Shown piece after piece: positions 49,380 to 58,179 of a stretch of DNA of 64,000 nucleotides (position 1 is its first letter; each line of letters starts with the position of its first letter). The notes beneath the pieces are model-generated. The model was not told the origin of the DNA, searched no databases, and saw nothing but the letters and a program-made list of their open reading frames with translations. The translations under genes and the position numbers were made by a program. Source of the stretch: Microvirga calopogonii (GTDB lineage: Bacteria > Pseudomonadota > Alphaproteobacteria > Rhizobiales > Beijerinckiaceae); the NCBI RefSeq assembly GCF_003347665.1, contig NZ_QDGA01000002.1, positions 124,001-188,000 on the forward strand, given 5' to 3'.

Positions 49380-50970
49380 AGTGCCGGAAATGCCGGTAGC
49401 CGGTGAACACCATGGCGAGGCCGGCCTCGTCGGCGGCCTTGATCACCTCGTCGTCGCGCATGGAACCGCCGGGCTGGATCACCGCGGTGGCGCCCGCTTC
49501 AGCCGCAGCGAGGAGGCCGTCCGCGAAGGGAAAGAAGGCGTCGGAGGCGACGACCGAGCCCTTGGCGAGGGTCTCAGGGAGACCTGCGGCCTTTGCCGCC
49601 TCGGCGGCCTTCCAGGCGGCGATGCGCGAGGAATCGACACGGCTCATCTGGCCGGCGCCGACGCCGACCGTCGCGAGGTCCTTGGCGTAGACGATGGCGT
49701 TCGACTTCACGTGCTTGGCGACCCGGAAGGCGAAGCGCAGGTCTTCCAGCTCCCGGTCGGTAGGCGCACGCTTCGTCACCACCTTCAGGTCCATGGCCTC
49801 GACCACCGCATTGTCCCGGTTCTGGGCTAGGAAGCCGCCCGCCACCGTGCGGAGCGTCAGGCCTTCGGCGCGGGGATCGGGCAGGCTGCCGGCCAGCAGC
49901 AGGCGCAGGTTCTTCTTGGCGGCCACGATCGCAATCGCCTCCTCGGTCGCGTCGGGCGCGATGATCACCTCGGTGAAGATCTCGGTGATGGCCTTCGCCG
50001 CCTCCGCATCGAGCGGCCGGTTCATGGCCACGATGCCGCCGAAGGCCGAGACCGGATCGCAGCGAAGCGCCTTCTCATAGGCTTCGCGCAGGGTCGTGCC
50101 CTCGGCGACGCCGCAAGGGTTGGCGTGCTTGACGATCACGATGGCGGCAGAGCGCTCAGGAAGGAACTCGGCCACGGCCTCATAGGCCGCATCGGTGTCG
50201 TTGATGTTGTTGTAGGAGAGCTGCTTGCCCTGCACCTGGCGGGCAGTGGCGACGCCGGGGCGCTGTTCGGGTGTGCGGTAGAAGGCGGCGCTCTGGTGCG
50301 GGTTCTCGCCGTAGCGCAGGACCTCCGCGATGGAGCCGCCGAGCGCCCGGAAGGGCGGGGTCTCGTCGCCGAGCTCCGTGGCGAACCAGTTGGAGATCGC
50401 CGCATCGTAGGCGGCCGTGCGGGCATAGGCCTTCTGGGCGAGGCGGCGGCGCAGGGTGTACGTGACCGAGCCCTCATGCTGGGCGAGATCGTCGAGGACG
50501 GAGGCGTAATCGGCGCCGTCCACCACCACGGCCACGTCGCCGTGGTTCTTGGCCGCCGCACGGATCATGGCCGGCCCGCCGATGTCGATGTTCTCGATGC
50601 AGTCGTCATAGGGCTTGCCGGCCGCGACCGTGGCCTCGAACGGATAGAGGTTCACCACCAAAAGGTCGATGGGCTGGATGCCGTGGGCGAGCATGGCCGC
50701 CTGGTGCTCGGGGTTCTCACGGATGCCGAGCAGGCCGCCATGGACCGACGGGTGCAGGGTCTTCACGCGCCCGTCCATCATCTCGGGAAAGCCCGTGAGC
50801 TCGCTCACGTCCTTCACGGGCAGGCCCGCCTCGCTCAGGGCCTTATGCGTGCCGCCGGTGGACACCAGCTCGATGCCGCGCTCGGAGAGCGCGCGGGCGA
50901 AGTCCACGAGACCCGTCTTGTCGGATACGGAAAGCAGAGCACGGGACACGCGCTTGAGGTCGCTCGGCAT
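49378..50970 (-). CDS. purH: Bifunctional AICAR transformylase / IMP cyclohydrolase
   Basis: A 530-residue enzyme for the last two steps of IMP synthesis. The IMP cyclohydrolase domain (1-200) has [16 protein letters not shown] and LSTGG-type STGGTHKAL; the transformylase domain has [30 protein letters not shown] (catalytic Lys-His) and [18 protein letters not shown]. Start ATG 50970 is supported by GGAGCGG; the open frame to 51072 is not conserved. In related genomes purH lies next to the heparinase-like and rsmB genes; here a methyltransferase and a cupin gene intervene. Confidence 0.96.
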   Translation of the reverse strand: MPSDLKRVSRALLSVSDKTGLVDFARALSERGIELVSTGGTHKALSEAGLPVKDVSELTGFPEMMDGRVKTLHPSVHGGLLGIRENPEHQAAMLAHGIQPIDLLVVNLYPFEATVAAGKPYDDCIENIDIGGPAMIRAAAKNHGDVAVVVDGADYASVLDDLAQHEGSVTYTLRRRLAQKAYARTAAYDAAISNWFATELGDETPPFRALGGSIAEVLRYGENPHQSAAFYRTPEQRPGVATARQVQGKQLSYNNINDTDAAYEAVAEFLPERSAAIVIVKHANPCGVAEGTTLREAYEKALRCDPVSAFGGIVAMNRPLDAEAAKAITEIFTEVIIAPDATEEAIAIVAAKKNLRLLLAGSLPDPRAEGLTLRTVAGGFLAQNRDNAVVEAMDLKVVTKRAPTDRELEDLRFAFRVAKHVKSNAIVYAKDLATVGVGAGQMSRVDSSRIAAWKAAEAAKAAGLPETLAKGSVVASDAFFPFADGLLAAAEAGATAVIQPGGSMRDDEVIKAADEAGLAMVFTGYRHFRH

Positions 50971-51056
50971 GGCGGCCGCTCCATTCAAGGAAAAAGATGC
51001 GGGCGCGATACCACGGCTGCCTAAGGATGGGAACCTGCGGCACCCGCATGGCCGCC

Positions 51057-51875
51057 TTACCGCCGATGCCACGCCTCCGGCACGGTGCCGCGACAGGCCA
51101 GGGCCACGGCCGCGAAGGATCGTGGGCCATCCGGCTCACCCGCCTCGTAGGCGGCGCGCAGCGCACGCTCGAAAGCCGTGCGTTTGTCGTCGTCGAGGCC
51201 GGTCACGTATTTTCCGAGCGGCGACTCGCCAGCCGCGATGGGATGCCAGAAATCCTCGAAGTTCTGAAAGTCCATGCGGATCATGAGCGGGATCTCGGCC
51301 ACGTCGACGAGGCCGATCTTGGTCCAGAGTTCTTTCATCTGGCCGGGCCTCGTCAGCGGCTTGAAATAGTTCTCGCTGCGGATCGCCGCCGCGGAAGGAT
51401 CCACGGCGGCCGCGGTGTCCCAGAACATGCGTTGAACCGGCATGCCGCCGTAGCTGTCCCAGACGGTGGCGGCCACGACCCCGCCGGGCCGCGTCACCCG
51501 GCTCATCTCGCGCAGGGCCTGTTCCGATTCCGGGACGAAATGGAGAACCAGGAGAGCGAGCGTCCGGTCGAACACGCCGTCCTCGAAGGCAAGGTCGCAG
51601 ACATCCCCCTGGGCGATGCCGATCCGTGGGTCGGTGTTCCGCGCCCGCGCGGCTGCCACATAGACGTCGGAATAATCGACCGCATCGATACGGGCCACAT
51701 CCGCGACCTGCGGCAGGGTGAAGGTCAGGCTGCCCGTGCCGCACCCGACATCGAGCACCCGCTCGCCCGATTCCAATCCGGCGAAATCAAGGAACGGCTT
51801 GGCTAGCTTCCGGCTCCAGCGGCCCATGAGCTGTTCGTAAGAATCGGCACTCTTCGCATGGAACTTGGAGGACAT
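51057..51875 (-). CDS. Class I SAM-dependent methyltransferase
   Basis: A 272-residue methyltransferase. Motif I is [11 protein letters not shown] near residue 45, followed by an acidic residue (AVDYSD) and motif IV/V region [14 protein letters not shown]. The C-terminal half ([14 protein letters not shown]) is not informative about the substrate; relatives include ubiquinone/menaquinone-type and small-molecule methyltransferases. ATG 51875 is used; there is no clear ribosome-binding site. It is 86 bp upstream of purH on the same strand. Confidence 0.82.
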   Translation of the reverse strand: MSSKFHAKSADSYEQLMGRWSRKLAKPFLDFAGLESGERVLDVGCGTGSLTFTLPQVADVARIDAVDYSDVYVAAARARNTDPRIGIAQGDVCDLAFEDGVFDRTLALLVLHFVPESEQALREMSRVTRPGGVVAATVWDSYGGMPVQRMFWDTAAAVDPSAAAIRSENYFKPLTRPGQMKELWTKIGLVDVAEIPLMIRMDFQNFEDFWHPIAAGESPLGKYVTGLDDDKRTAFERALRAAYEAGEPDGPRSFAAVALACRGTVPEAWHRR

Positions 51876-52071
51876 GGTCGGCGCCCATCGCAACGAGGGA
51901 TCGGAACGCAACGCTGCCGGATCATATCAGATCGGGGCACCGTGGGATCAGCGCTCTTTCGAAGGTGTTCCGACGCCGGGTTGATCTTACCCCGGATGAC
52001 CATTTGCGCGCGGAAAGGCGGTCCGGTCATGTTGCCGGGCAATGGCCGTCATGCGCAGACAGAGGACAACG

Positions 52072-52521
52072 ATGAGCGATCTCGAGAAGGGCATCACGCG
52101 GGCAGGCGAAGGATATCAGGGCAAGTCCTGGAACATCCTGGGCCAGCTCTATTTCCCGAAGGCCTCCTGCGGTTCGAGCTTCGCGTTCGAGACCAACAGC
52201 GATCCGGGGCAATATGTGCCGGTCCACATCCATCCGACGCAGGACGAGTTCATTCTGGTGCTCGAAGGCGAGCTCGATCTGAAGCTCGACGGCGTCTGGA
52301 GCAAGGCGCGGGTGGGCGATCTCGTGCGCATGCCGCGGGGCGTTCCGCACGGTTATTTCAACAAATCGGACAAACCGGCTCGTGCGCTGTTCTGGGTTTC
52401 GCCCGCGGGCAGGCTTGAGTCCCTGTTCGACGCCTTGCACGACCTGAACGACATCCCGCGCGTGCTGCAGCTCTCCGCCGAGCACGAGGTCGACTTCCTG
52501 CCGCCCGAGGCGAACGAGTGA
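52072..52521 (+). CDS. Cupin domain protein
   Basis: A 149-residue single-domain cupin. Motif 1 is HIHPTQDEFILVLEGEL (two His plus Glu metal ligands) and motif 2 is GDLVRMPRGVPHGYFN with the last ligand histidine. Enzyme activity and substrate are unknown. AGAGGA precedes ATG 52072. It is divergent from the methyltransferase gene and convergent with the heparinase-like gene, 4 bp away. Confidence 0.85.
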   Translation: MSDLEKGITRAGEGYQGKSWNILGQLYFPKASCGSSFAFETNSDPGQYVPVHIHPTQDEFILVLEGELDLKLDGVWSKARVGDLVRMPRGVPHGYFNKSDKPARALFWVSPAGRLESLFDALHDLNDIPRVLQLSAEHEVDFLPPEANE

Positions 52522-52525
52522 AGGA

Positions 52526-54373
52526 TCAGATCAGCTCCGGCCCGGGCTCGGCCGACTGCTCTGCGCTGTAGCTGCGGGCCAGGCGCTCGAAGCGCCAGCG
52601 CACGGAGGGCATTTCGCCGGGGCGGACGGTGAGCACGATCTGCTCCGTGCGGCGCATGCCCTCGGCGGTGGCGAGGAACACGCTGTCCTCCAGTTCCGCC
52701 TCGACCGGCGCGGCCGAGAACTGCCAGGCCTCGCGGTTGGGCAGCACCAGCATCACCACGCGGCCGTTCTGCGCGCGGCTCGCCCTGATGCCGGGCGCCA
52801 GATGGAAGCGGATCACGGCCTGCGCAGTCCCGGCGCTGCCGCCTTCGCTCCAGAAATTATCCTCGCCCTCCAGCACGTTGCCCTTGGGCGCGAGCTGCCA
52901 GCGCCGCTCGTGGGTGATGCCGAAGCGCGCCTTGTAGCCGTCGTGGCTGGCGCCGAGGATCTGGACGTGCTCGCGCTCAGCGCGCTCCGCATTCACCCGC
53001 TCGGGCCCGTTGAGGACCACGGGGCCGATGCGGCGCAGGATCCAGGCGGACATCCGGCGCTGCAGCCAGTTGCCCTTCTTGTCGACGATCTGGCACGACG
53101 AGATGTCGTCGATGGAGGCGGTGGAATGCGCCACCGTCGAACGCGAAGCCTGGATGATCGGATCGCCCGCGATGTAAGGCGTCCCGCAATTGACCACGAT
53201 GCGCTGCGCGGCGCTCGAGAACTCGAAGGACAGGCAGCCGGCGCCCGCATCCTGCGAAAGAGCGCGCGGCGGCGGGGCACCCACGTCGGCGACGACCAGG
53301 GTGCGCCCGGCCTCCAGCCGCTCGTAGCCCGAATGCGGCGCGTGATGGATCGGCTGGCTGCGCATGTCGTCATAGGTGAGAAGCGTCGCCAGATGGTCGG
53401 CGGCCGTCACGCCCATGCCGTTGAAGTGGGAGAGCGTGCCGTCCCCGTGCCGGAACAGGCGCACCATCGGGAGCATCCGGTCGACGGCGTGGAGCAGGGC
53501 GTCGGGCGTATCGACCTCGCGGCTGGCGAACATCTGGCGCAAGGGGAGAAGATCGAACAGGAGATCGACCATGATGCGCGGGTTGCGGCTCACATGCCCG
53601 CCATCGGCCAGGATCTGCCGTTCGAGTTCGCGGGCGAGCAGGCGGCTTGCGCGGCGCAGATTCCGGTCGAGGCCCTCGCAGCACAGGCCCGCGTAGCAGA
53701 GTGCGACGGCCGCCATGAGCTGCGGAAACGGCAGCGCGCCCGCGCGGACCTGTCGCTCCAGGGTGCGGACATGCTGGCCGATCAGCTTCAGGAAGCGCTG
53801 GTAGAAGGCGTGGTCGGCACCCTCCAGGATCAGCGGCGACTGGCTGATGAAGGACATGAGCCGGCGCGCCGTGATCTCCGTGCTGCAGGCAATGCGCTTG
53901 TCCCCGAGCTTGGAGGTGACGAACTCGTCCACCAGGGAGCGGGCATTGGCCTGGGCGAGCGCCGTGCCGGCCGCCCGCAGGTGGCGCAGCCAGCCGAAGC
54001 CGTAGAGCGCCTGAGCCCAAGCGCGGCTCGGCGGCGCGAACGCGAAGGGCGAGCGCCCGCTGGTGGTGATGGCGCGGCCGGAAAAGGCGAAGAAACCGGA
54101 ATAGATGTCGGTCGCGATCGTGGGATCGGCCGTGCGCAGGTCCTGCGGGGCGAAGAGCAGGCGCGTGGGCACGGGCGCGCTGGAGAGCCTCGACAGGCCC
54201 CAGACCGCGCTTTCACGCACGGCACGGCCTGCCTCGCGAAGGCTAAGCCTGTACAATCGCCAGCCATCCGGCCCGAAATCCACCCGTGGCGCTCCCCTTG
54301 TTCGCTCAAATCTCAGCCAACTTAGGTGAGGAGTTCCTGCTGACCGGTTAACAACAGGTAAGGGATCGTTCAC
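52526..54373 (-). CDS. Heparinase II/III family protein
   Basis: A 615-residue protein with an N-terminal all-helical toroid region and a C-terminal heparinase II/III beta-sheet domain (about 330-560; HHAPHSGYERLEAGRTLV, CGTPYIAGDP and SHDGYKARFGITHERRW). The family contains polysaccharide lyases; this alphaproteobacterial branch beside rsmB and purH has no proven substrate. No signal peptide is obvious. The GTG start at 54373 overlaps the rsmB stop codon (GTGA), so translation is coupled to rsmB. Confidence 0.82.
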   Translation of the reverse strand: MNDPLPVVNRSAGTPHLSWLRFERTRGAPRVDFGPDGWRLYRLSLREAGRAVRESAVWGLSRLSSAPVPTRLLFAPQDLRTADPTIATDIYSGFFAFSGRAITTSGRSPFAFAPPSRAWAQALYGFGWLRHLRAAGTALAQANARSLVDEFVTSKLGDKRIACSTEITARRLMSFISQSPLILEGADHAFYQRFLKLIGQHVRTLERQVRAGALPFPQLMAAVALCYAGLCCEGLDRNLRRASRLLARELERQILADGGHVSRNPRIMVDLLFDLLPLRQMFASREVDTPDALLHAVDRMLPMVRLFRHGDGTLSHFNGMGVTAADHLATLLTYDDMRSQPIHHAPHSGYERLEAGRTLVVADVGAPPPRALSQDAGAGCLSFEFSSAAQRIVVNCGTPYIAGDPIIQASRSTVAHSTASIDDISSCQIVDKKGNWLQRRMSAWILRRIGPVVLNGPERVNAERAEREHVQILGASHDGYKARFGITHERRWQLAPKGNVLEGEDNFWSEGGSAGTAQAVIRFHLAPGIRASRAQNGRVVMLVLPNREAWQFSAAPVEAELEDSVFLATAEGMRRTEQIVLTVRPGEMPSVRWRFERLARSYSAEQSAEPGPELI

Positions 54374-55692
54374 CTTGTTGACGATCCCTTGTGCACAAAC
54401 CGTGCGACAAAGAAGCCGTCGAGGCCGCTGCGATCATGCTCCGGCAGCACCAGATGGCTCGGCAGGGTACGAAGGTCGCCCTGCGGCGTGATGCACTCCG
54501 CCAGTCCGCCGATCTCGTCGGGCGCAATCGGCTTGCGGGTGAATTCGGGATGGCGGGCGAGGAAGGCTTCCGCCTGCCGCTCGCCTTCCTCGGCTTCCAG
54601 CGAGCAGGTGCAATAGACCAGCCGTCCGCCGGGTTTGAGCAGGTTCGCCGCCTTGTCGAGCAGGCGGGCCTGAAGTCCCGAGAGCTTGCGGATATCCTCC
54701 TCGCTCTTGGTCCAGGCGACATCCGGATGGCGGCGGATCGTGCCGGTGGCCGAGCACGGGGCATCGAGCAGGATGGCGTCGAAGGGCTCCGCATCGAGCT
54801 TTTCCGCATCGAGCGCGCGCGTCTCCGCCTTGAGGTGCAGGCGGGCCAGATTCTCCTCCAGGCGCTGCAGCCGCTTGGCCGAGCGGTCGACGGCGAGCAC
54901 CTCGGCGCCGGCGGCGGCCAGTTGGGCGGTCTTGCCCCCGGGCGCGGCGCAGAGATCGGCGATGCGCTCGCCGGGCTGCGCCTGGAGCAGGCGGGCCGGG
55001 AGGGCGGCGGCGGCATCCTGCACCCACCATTCGCCTTCCTCGAAGCCGGGCAACTCGCGGATGGCAGTGCGTTCCATCAGGCGGATGCTGCCGGTGGGGA
55101 GGAGAACGCCGCCGAGACGTTCGGCCCAGGCTTCCGGCTCGCCCTTCACCGTCAGGTCCACGGAGGCCAGCGACCGGTGCGCTTCGGCGATTTTCGTCGC
55201 CAGCGGCTCGCCGTATTGCGCGATCCAGCGCTCCTCGAGCCAGGTCGGCGTGTCGAGCCAGGGGTCGTTCTCATCGAGGATCTGCTCGCGCTCGCGGGCG
55301 ACGCGGCGCAGGACGGCATTGATGAAGCCGCCGGCGTGATGGAGCTTGGGATCGGCCTGGGCGAGTTCGACGGCGCTGTCGACGGCCGCATGGTCCGGCA
55401 CGTCGAGGAACAGGATCTGCGCCGCCCCGATGGCGAGGAGATGCATCAGGCGCTCGTCCTTGGGCGGCTTGTTGAGCCGCTCGCTTAAGGCACGCCCGAG
55501 GGTGCCGAGGCGCCGGAAGGTCACGATGGCGATGGCGCGGGCGAGCGCCTCGTCGCGGCCGGAGAGGTTTTCCGCCCGCGACAACTCCTCCATGACGTCG
55601 TCGAGCGGCACGCGCCGCTTCAGGGTCTCCGTCACGGCCATCCAGGCCAGGCGGCGGGGTCCGAGCCCCGCCTGTTCGTCCGCTTGATTCAA
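54370..55692 (-). CDS. rsmB: 16S rRNA (cytosine-C5)-methyltransferase RsmB
   Basis: A 440-residue enzyme. The N-terminal NusB-like domain (about 20-150; RRVPLDDVMEELSRAENLSG) is followed by the RsmB/NOP domain with ADLCAAPGGKTAQLA for SAM binding, LLDAPCSATGTIRRHPD and the catalytic YCTCSLEAEEGE. It methylates C967 (E. coli numbering) of 16S rRNA. I place the start at a TTG at 55692, four bases after the htpX stop and preceded by GGGGAT; the frame continues far upstream only as overlap with htpX. Confidence 0.9.
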   Translation of the reverse strand: MNQADEQAGLGPRRLAWMAVTETLKRRVPLDDVMEELSRAENLSGRDEALARAIAIVTFRRLGTLGRALSERLNKPPKDERLMHLLAIGAAQILFLDVPDHAAVDSAVELAQADPKLHHAGGFINAVLRRVAREREQILDENDPWLDTPTWLEERWIAQYGEPLATKIAEAHRSLASVDLTVKGEPEAWAERLGGVLLPTGSIRLMERTAIRELPGFEEGEWWVQDAAAALPARLLQAQPGERIADLCAAPGGKTAQLAAAGAEVLAVDRSAKRLQRLEENLARLHLKAETRALDAEKLDAEPFDAILLDAPCSATGTIRRHPDVAWTKSEEDIRKLSGLQARLLDKAANLLKPGGRLVYCTCSLEAEEGERQAEAFLARHPEFTRKPIAPDEIGGLAECITPQGDLRTLPSHLVLPEHDRSGLDGFFVARFVHKGSSTR

Positions 55693-55696
55693 AACA

Positions 55697-56647
55697 CTAT
55701 CCCCAAGGCCCGCGGCGTCTGCCGGCCGGGCCGCCGCCAGGCCCCCTGACGGAACCCCACGGACTCGATGAACTCTGCGCGAAGAAGCCGGGCGGCTCTG
55801 CCGACGCGCCCATCTCCTGCGCCAAAGCGCGCAGGGCCGCAATCCGGTTTTCCGTCGCGGGATGGGTCGAGAACAGGTTGTCCACCCCCTGGCCCGAAAG
55901 CGGGTTGATGATGAAGAGCGAGGCGGTGGCGGGACGGCGCTCCGCGTCGGGGTTGGGGATATGCGCCACGCCGCCCGCGATGCGGGCCAGCGCCGATGCG
56001 AGCGACAGCGGCTGACCTGAGATCTCGGCGCCCATCCGGTCCGCATCGTATTCCCGCGAGCGGCTGATCGCCATCTGGATGATCATGGCGGCCAGCGGTG
56101 CGAGCAGCGCGGTGCCGATCATCACGATCGGGTTCGGCCGGTTCTCGCCCCGGCCGCCGAAGAGGAAGCCGAATTGCGCCAGGGTCGCGATGGCGCCGGC
56201 GATGGTCGCGCTCACGGTCATGATGAGCGTGTCGCGGTTCTTGATATGGGCAAGCTCGTGCGCCATCACGCCCGCAACCTCGTCATGGGACAGCATGTCG
56301 AGGAGGCCCGTGGTGGCGGCGACCGCCGCGTTCTCCGGGTTGCGCCCGGTGGCGAAGGCGTTGGGCTGCGGGTTGTCGATGAGGTAGACCCGCGGCATGG
56401 GCAGGCCGGCGCGCTGGCTGAGATCACGTACCATATGGACGAGTTCCGGCGCCGTGCGCTCGTCGACCTCGACGGCGTGATGGGCCGCGAGCGCCAGCCG
56501 GTCCGAGTTCCAATAGGCGAAGAGGTTGGTCGCCAAGCCGAAACCCAGCGCGATCATCATACCGGTGCCGCCGCCCAGGAAATAGCCGACGACGCCGAAC
56601 AGGGCCATCAGGCCCGCCAGCAGCATTCCGGTCTTGACGGTGTTCAT
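55697..56647 (-). CDS. htpX: Membrane zinc metalloprotease HtpX
   Basis: A 316-residue M48B protease for quality control of inner-membrane proteins. Two N-terminal helices (about 5-45) precede the zinc site H130, E131, H134 in [10 protein letters not shown] and a distal glutamate in [11 protein letters not shown]. The C-terminus is Ser/Gly/Pro-rich. ATG 56647 with GGTGGAG upstream is the start. It is first in htpX-rsmB-heparinase-like and divergent from the SDHAF4-like gene. Confidence 0.94.
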   Translation of the reverse strand: MNTVKTGMLLAGLMALFGVVGYFLGGGTGMMIALGFGLATNLFAYWNSDRLALAAHHAVEVDERTAPELVHMVRDLSQRAGLPMPRVYLIDNPQPNAFATGRNPENAAVAATTGLLDMLSHDEVAGVMAHELAHIKNRDTLIMTVSATIAGAIATLAQFGFLFGGRGENRPNPIVMIGTALLAPLAAMIIQMAISRSREYDADRMGAEISGQPLSLASALARIAGGVAHIPNPDAERRPATASLFIINPLSGQGVDNLFSTHPATENRIAALRALAQEMGASAEPPGFFAQSSSSPWGSVRGPGGGPAGRRRGPWG

Positions 56648-56746
56648 CGCGGTCTCCACCTCGTGGTCAACGCATATCGATCCTTTGACCCTATGTGGGA
56701 ACGGTCCAGCTCCCTCCCAAGAGGAAGATCTGGCATAAGGCCTCTC

Positions 56747-56977
56747 ATGAGCACGAACGACAATACCCCTCCCGCCGGCCCCATCGAGGGCGCCGCCCCC
56801 GGCAAACCCCTGTCGCCCGCCGCCCAGCGGGCCCTGGAGGAAGCCGCCCAGCGCCGTCTCGAAATCGACGCCCGCGCGGCCGAGATCGCCCGGCAGAAGG
56901 AGCTTCAGGGCCGCGGCGGCCTCGAACCCGTCCGCTACGAGGACTGGGAAGTGAAGGGCATCGCGAGCGACTTCTAA
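56747..56977 (+). CDS. DUF1674 / SDHAF4-like succinate dehydrogenase assembly factor
   Basis: A 76-residue protein. An Ala/Pro-rich, disordered N-terminus leads to the conserved C-terminal [14 protein letters not shown], the counterpart of the RYGDWExxGRxxDF tail of eukaryotic SDHAF4, which binds and protects flavinylated SdhA. A role in SDH maturation is therefore inferred; the sdh operon lies about 10 kb away in this window. The gene is divergent from htpX. Confidence 0.75.
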   Translation: MSTNDNTPPAGPIEGAAPGKPLSPAAQRALEEAAQRRLEIDARAAEIARQKELQGRGGLEPVRYEDWEVKGIASDF

Positions 56978-56998
56978 ACCGTTGGCTTTACGCCAGCT

Positions 56999-57027
56999 AT
57001 ATATGCGCATAACGTATGTGCATATAT
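56999..57027. promoter_or_regulatory. Palindromic operator upstream of ccdAB
   Basis: A 29-bp AT-rich palindrome centred at 57013 in which 12 of 14 base pairs match (left arm ATATATGCGCATAA, right arm GTATGTGCATATAT). It ends 18 bp before the ccdA start and five bases before its GGAGG site, as expected for autorepression by a ribbon-helix-helix antitoxin. Confidence 0.65.
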
Positions 57028-57044
57028 TGTCCGGAGGCCTTAAT

Positions 57045-57290
57045 ATGCCCAAGCGCGCTGCAGCCGCGCGAGACCGGCGCCCAACCAATGTCACGCTTCC
57101 GGTCGAACTCGTGGCCGAGGCGAAAGCCTTGAACATCAATGTGTCCCAGGCCTGCGAGAGCGGTTTGGCCCAATCGGTGTCGGAGGCTCGAAAGGCCCGC
57201 TGGCTGGAGGACAACAAGGACGCCATCGACTCCTACAACGGGATGATCGAAAGGGACGGATTGCCCCTGGACGAGTTCCGGCAGTTCTGA
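57045..57290 (+). CDS. ccdA: CcdA-family antitoxin
   Basis: An 81-residue antitoxin. The N-terminal ribbon-helix-helix region (about 15-45) includes [19 protein letters not shown], and the C-terminal toxin-binding tail ends [17 protein letters not shown], closely matching the CcdA consensus. It neutralises CcdB and with it represses the operon. GGAGG precedes ATG 57045. The stop codon overlaps the ccdB start (TGATG), giving tight coupling. Confidence 0.88.
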   Translation: MPKRAAAARDRRPTNVTLPVELVAEAKALNINVSQACESGLAQSVSEARKARWLEDNKDAIDSYNGMIERDGLPLDEFRQF

Positions 57291-57589
57291 TGGGGCAATT
57301 CGATGTTTACGCCGGTGTCGGCCGCTCGAACCGAATCGTGGTCGATCTGCAATCTGGTATCCTGGCGCCCATCGCCACCCGCATCGTCGCACCGCTCTTC
57401 CCAAAGGGCGAGGCGCCGGTTCTCACCGAACTGACCCCGCTGGTGCGCCTCGATGGACGTGATCTCGTCGTGATGATCCCGCTCATGGCCTCTATCCCGG
57501 TCCGTGAGCTGCAGCACCCGGTCGGCTCCCTCGCGGCCGATCAGGACGCCATCAAGCGGGCGCTCGATGTCCTGTTCCTCGGCTTTTAG
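57290..57589 (+). CDS. ccdB: CcdB-family toxin
   Basis: A 99-residue toxin of full CcdB length. IVVDLQSGILAPIATRIVAPL and LMASIPVRELQHPVGSLAAD follow the family pattern. CcdB poisons DNA gyrase by trapping the cleaved complex. In F-plasmid CcdB the last three residues (Trp-Gly-Ile) are needed for killing; here the end is LFLGF, keeping the glycine but not the tryptophan, so gyrase poisoning is not assured. Confidence 0.85.
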   Translation: MGQFDVYAGVGRSNRIVVDLQSGILAPIATRIVAPLFPKGEAPVLTELTPLVRLDGRDLVVMIPLMASIPVRELQHPVGSLAADQDAIKRALDVLFLGF

Positions 57590-57629
57590 AAGTGCTCAGA
57601 GGGCTGTCAGCCTCACTCCGGTTCCAAAC

Positions 57630-57648
57630 AGCTGAAAAAGTTTCAGCT
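57630..57648. repeat. Inverted repeat before the ECF41 promoter
   Basis: Perfect eight-base arms AGCTGAAA/TTTCAGCT with a three-base loop, 41 bp after ccdB and 4 bp before the promoter -35. No T-tract; it may be a weak 3' hairpin of ccdAB or a protein site. Confidence 0.45.
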
Positions 57649-57651
57649 CCA

Positions 57652-57680
57652 TGTCACATTCGGCATCGCCGCCTCGTCAT
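57652..57680 (+). promoter_or_regulatory. ECF41-type promoter of the decarboxylase-sigma operon
   Basis: TGTCACA at 57652-57658, 16-bp spacer, CGTC at 57675-57678. As I recall, this is the published ECF41 target pattern (TGTCACA, 16-17 bp, CGTC). It lies 40 bp upstream of the decarboxylase-like gene. Confidence 0.75.
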
Positions 57681-57717
57681 AGCGTCGTGAGCAACACGAG
57701 ATACGAGGACCAAGACG

Positions 57718-58179
57718 ATGAAAGCCCGGTTGATTCCCTTCGAAGTCGCCCCCGGCTCCCTGAAGCCGATGGTGGAGCTGGAAAAGACCCTGAAGAACAG
57801 CGGGCTGGAGCACAGCCTGATCGAGCTGGTGAAGACCCGCGCCTCGCAGATCAACGGCTGCGCGTACTGCATCCACATGCACACCAAGGATGCCCGCGCC
57901 AATGGCGAGACGGAGGAACGGCTCTATCTCCTCAACGCCTGGCGGGAATCGCCGCTCTATAATGAGCGGGAACGGGCGGCGCTCGCCTGGACGGAGGCCC
58001 TGACCCTGGTGGCCGAGACCCATGCTCCCGATGAGGATTATGAGGAACTCAGTAAGCGCTTCACCCCCGCCGAGCAGGTCAACCTGACCCTGCTGATCGG
58101 CGCCATCAATGCCTGGAACCGCCTGGCCATCGGCTTCCGGTCCATCCACCCGGTCGAGGCGAGCCGTGCTGCCGCCTGA
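57718..58179 (+). CDS. Carboxymuconolactone decarboxylase/AhpD-like protein
   Basis: A 153-residue helical protein with the AhpD-like CxxC-xxx-H site at C48, C51 and H55 (GCAYCIHMH). Such proteins are often alkylhydroperoxidase-like; no substrate is assigned. Genes of this family are frequent partners of ECF41 sigma factors, and here the sigma gene overlaps its 3' end by 14 bp. Transcription probably starts at the ECF41-type promoter just upstream. Confidence 0.88.
   Translation: MKARLIPFEVAPGSLKPMVELEKTLKNSGLEHSLIELVKTRASQINGCAYCIHMHTKDARANGETEERLYLLNAWRESPLYNERERAALAWTEALTLVAETHAPDEDYEELSKRFTPAEQVNLTLLIGAINAWNRLAIGFRSIHPVEASRAAA

Noticed and set aside
56174..56746. An N-terminal extension of the DUF1674 gene to 267 residues
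   Set aside because: The extension is antisense to htpX and compositionally unlike a real protein; the conserved domain starts after ATG 56747.
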